The notes under the pieces were generated by a model, which worked only from the letters and a program-made list of their open reading frames with translations, was not told the DNA's origin and did not search any database. Source: Gammaproteobacteria bacterium (GTDB lineage: Bacteria; Pseudomonadota; Gammaproteobacteria; Chromatiales; Chromatiaceae). From it: a DNA stretch of 5,937 bases. How positions within the stretch are numbered: the first letter of the stretch is position 1; every line of letters begins with the position of its first letter. The position numbers and the translations under genes are program-made. Location of the stretch: the NCBI GenBank assembly GCA_030621975.1, contig JAUXGQ010000132.1, positions 1 through 5,937 on the forward strand. Direction: 5' to 3'. Below, piece by piece: positions 5,466-5,937 of this stretch.

Positions 5466-5523
5466 TTACGGCGCGCCTGAAAATCAGGTGATAACCTGAA
5501 AGGTCCGTGAGATGCGCGCCTAA
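5466..5523. other. Nested hairpin element downstream of tRNA-Thr
   Basis: GGCGCGC (5470-5476) pairs with GCGCGCC (5514-5520), extended by TTA (5466-5468) with TAA (5521-5523) across one bulged base. Inside are three overlapping, mutually exclusive small hairpins: CCTGA/TCAGG (5476-5488), TCAGGT/ACCTGA (5484-5499) and ACCT/AGGT (5494-5504). It could be an RNA 3'-end structure or a short palindromic repeat unit. Confidence 0.4.
5480..5499 (-). terminator. Candidate intrinsic terminator for tRNA-Thr
   Basis: On the minus strand TCAGGT-TATC-ACCTGA is a 6-bp stem with a 4-base loop, overlapping a TTTTC tail. It lies about 40 bases beyond the tRNA 3' end, a sensible place for termination. The stem is short. 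Confidence 0.4.
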
Positions 5524-5539
5524 CCCAACCTTGCTGAAT

Positions 5540-5615
5540 TGGAGCCGATGGGCGGATTCGAACCGCCGACCTACTAATTACGAATCAGTTGCTCTACCGA
5601 CTGAGCTACATCGGC
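5540..5615 (-). tRNA. tRNA-Thr, anticodon CGT
   Basis: The 76-base tRNA folds into a complete cloverleaf with encoded CCA. The acceptor is GCCGATG with CATCGGC, the D stem GCTC with GAGC, and the anticodon stem ACTGA with TTAGT (one G-T pair). The T stem is GGCGG with CCGCC around TTCGAAT. The anticodon CGT lies at 5582-5580 and reads ACG codons. The known E. coli threonyl-tRNA synthetase identity elements are present: G1-C72, C2-G71, and G35 and U36 in the anticodon. The discriminator base is T rather than the A I recall from E. coli. It has its own promoter, with only about seven leader bases. Confidence 0.98.
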
Positions 5616-5629
5616 CCGACGAACGCAAA

Positions 5630-5658
5630 AGTATAAAGTAACCCCGGGGTCCAGGCAA
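5630..5658 (-). promoter_or_regulatory. Sigma-70-type promoter of tRNA-Thr
   Basis: On the minus strand TTGCCT (5658-5653) and TATACT (5635-5630) are separated by exactly 17 bases. The tRNA begins 14 bases after the -10, which predicts a leader of about seven bases. The region after the -10 reads TTTGCGTTCG, and its GC-containing part near the start point could act as a stringent-control discriminator. Confidence 0.75.
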
Positions 5659-5690
5659 ACGGGCTAACGCGCATTTCTCACCTATTAACC

Positions 5691-5714
5691 GCAGAGGTTG
5701 CAGAGAACACAGAG
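5691..5714. repeat. Left block of 9-bp-period repeats
   Basis: Three units with exact 9-base spacing read GCAGAG (5691), GCAGAG (5700) and ACAGAG (5709). The block is framed by AACCGC at 5687-5692 and 5720-5725. It resembles in inverted orientation the block at the window's right end. Such CAGAG/CTCTG arrays with 9-base period occur as dispersed intergenic repeats in many proteobacteria. Confidence 0.6.
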
Positions 5715-5740
5715 AGAATAACCGCTAAGGAATAATTCGC

Positions 5741-5819
5741 CGTCATCCCGGCGCAGGCCGGGATCCAGAACCGTCGCCAGTGGTACTTTCCCTGGATTCC
5801 GGCCTGCGCCGGAATGACG
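5741..5819. repeat. BIME-like pair of inverted REP hairpins
   Basis: Two 28-base arms (5741-5768 and 5792-5819) are inverted copies differing at two positions, separated by 23 bases. Each arm is itself a perfect hairpin: ATCCCGGC/GCCGGGAT with loop GCAG (5745-5764), and ATTCCGGC/GCCGGAAT with loop CTGC (5796-5815). The outer ends are CGTCAT and ATGACG. This matches the widespread proteobacterial REP/MITE-like element with the core ATTCC-N-GGAAT, similar in plan to the neisserial dRS3 core. No transposase is present. Confidence 0.85.
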
Positions 5820-5913
5820 AATAAGCTGCTTATAAAGGCATGTACGGCTTAAGTGAGTGCCATTCACATCGGATTCTGGCGTTACTCAACAACCTGTTGT
5901 TTTGTCTATTCTT
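5820..5913. other. Spacer with two short palindromes
   Basis: ATAAGC-T-GCTTAT (5821-5833) begins one base after the REP pair ends, and AACAAC-CT-GTTGTT lies at 5888-5901. No gene is visible in this stretch. Confidence 0.4.
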
Positions 5914-5937
5914 CTCCGTGATCTCCGTGATCTCCGT
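5914..5937. repeat. Right block of 9-bp-period repeats, cut by window end
   Basis: CTCCGT occurs at 5914, 5923 and 5932, exactly 9 bases apart, linked by GAT/GA. Its reverse complement (ACGGAG units ending in AGAATA) parallels the left block at 5691-5714, which also runs into AGAATA. The array continues past the window. Confidence 0.65.

Noticed and set aside
5540..5615. tRNA-Thr as an attachment site of an integrated element
   Set aside because: No integrase gene and no second copy of the tRNA 3' end were seen within the window.
5685..5867. A 60-codon minus-strand frame containing HSGAGRNP and PGLRRDDG
   Set aside because: These words are the translation of the inverted REP arms. Such frames are commonly annotated by mistake as proteins across repeat-bearing genomes.

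Overview
The window looks like chromosomal DNA from a gammaproteobacterium. FabA and FabB match their Escherichia coli counterparts almost residue for residue, including the catalytic positions. The tRNA-Thr(CGT) carries an encoded CCA, and the right end has REP-like palindromes with the GTCATnCCGGCGCAGGCCGG theme common in proteobacteria. A purple-sulfur or sulfur-oxidising lineage (Chromatiales-like) is a guess from overall flavour, not a demonstrated assignment.

Layout, left to right. Positions 1-458 hold no gene I can support; they contain several hairpins, two T-tracts and a short perfect palindrome over a weak candidate promoter for fabA. Positions 459-2203 are a compact fabA-fabB operon for the anaerobic route to unsaturated fatty acids. 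FabA makes and isomerises the C10 enoyl intermediate, and FabB elongates the cis product. A 211-bp gap with a hairpin, a candidate promoter and a T-rich tract leads to a Nudix hydrolase of the DUF4743 (thiamine-diphosphate-related) type at 2415-3278. Next come a 240-bp leader with alternative hairpins and a 14-codon reading frame, then an unrecognised 137-residue protein at 3519-3932. It converges, with a 12-bp gap, on an unrecognised 60-residue protein on the minus strand (3945-4127).

The right third is read on the minus strand. tRNA-Thr (5540-5615) has a good sigma-70-type promoter just upstream and candidate terminators downstream. A pentapeptide-repeat protein (4384-5238) follows it in the same direction. 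The roughly 300 bp between them is densely palindromic. Beyond the tRNA promoter is a BIME-like pair of inverted REP hairpins (5741-5819). It is flanked by two inverted blocks of 9-bp-period repeats (5691-5714 and 5914-5937, the latter cut by the window end), which suggests one repeat element sitting inside another.

Only fabA-fabB is a clear functional pair. The other genes are not obviously linked to it. I see no phage, CRISPR, transposase or defence-system signature. The points most worth a second look are the non-coding structures, the two unrecognised small proteins, and the nested repeat at the right end.
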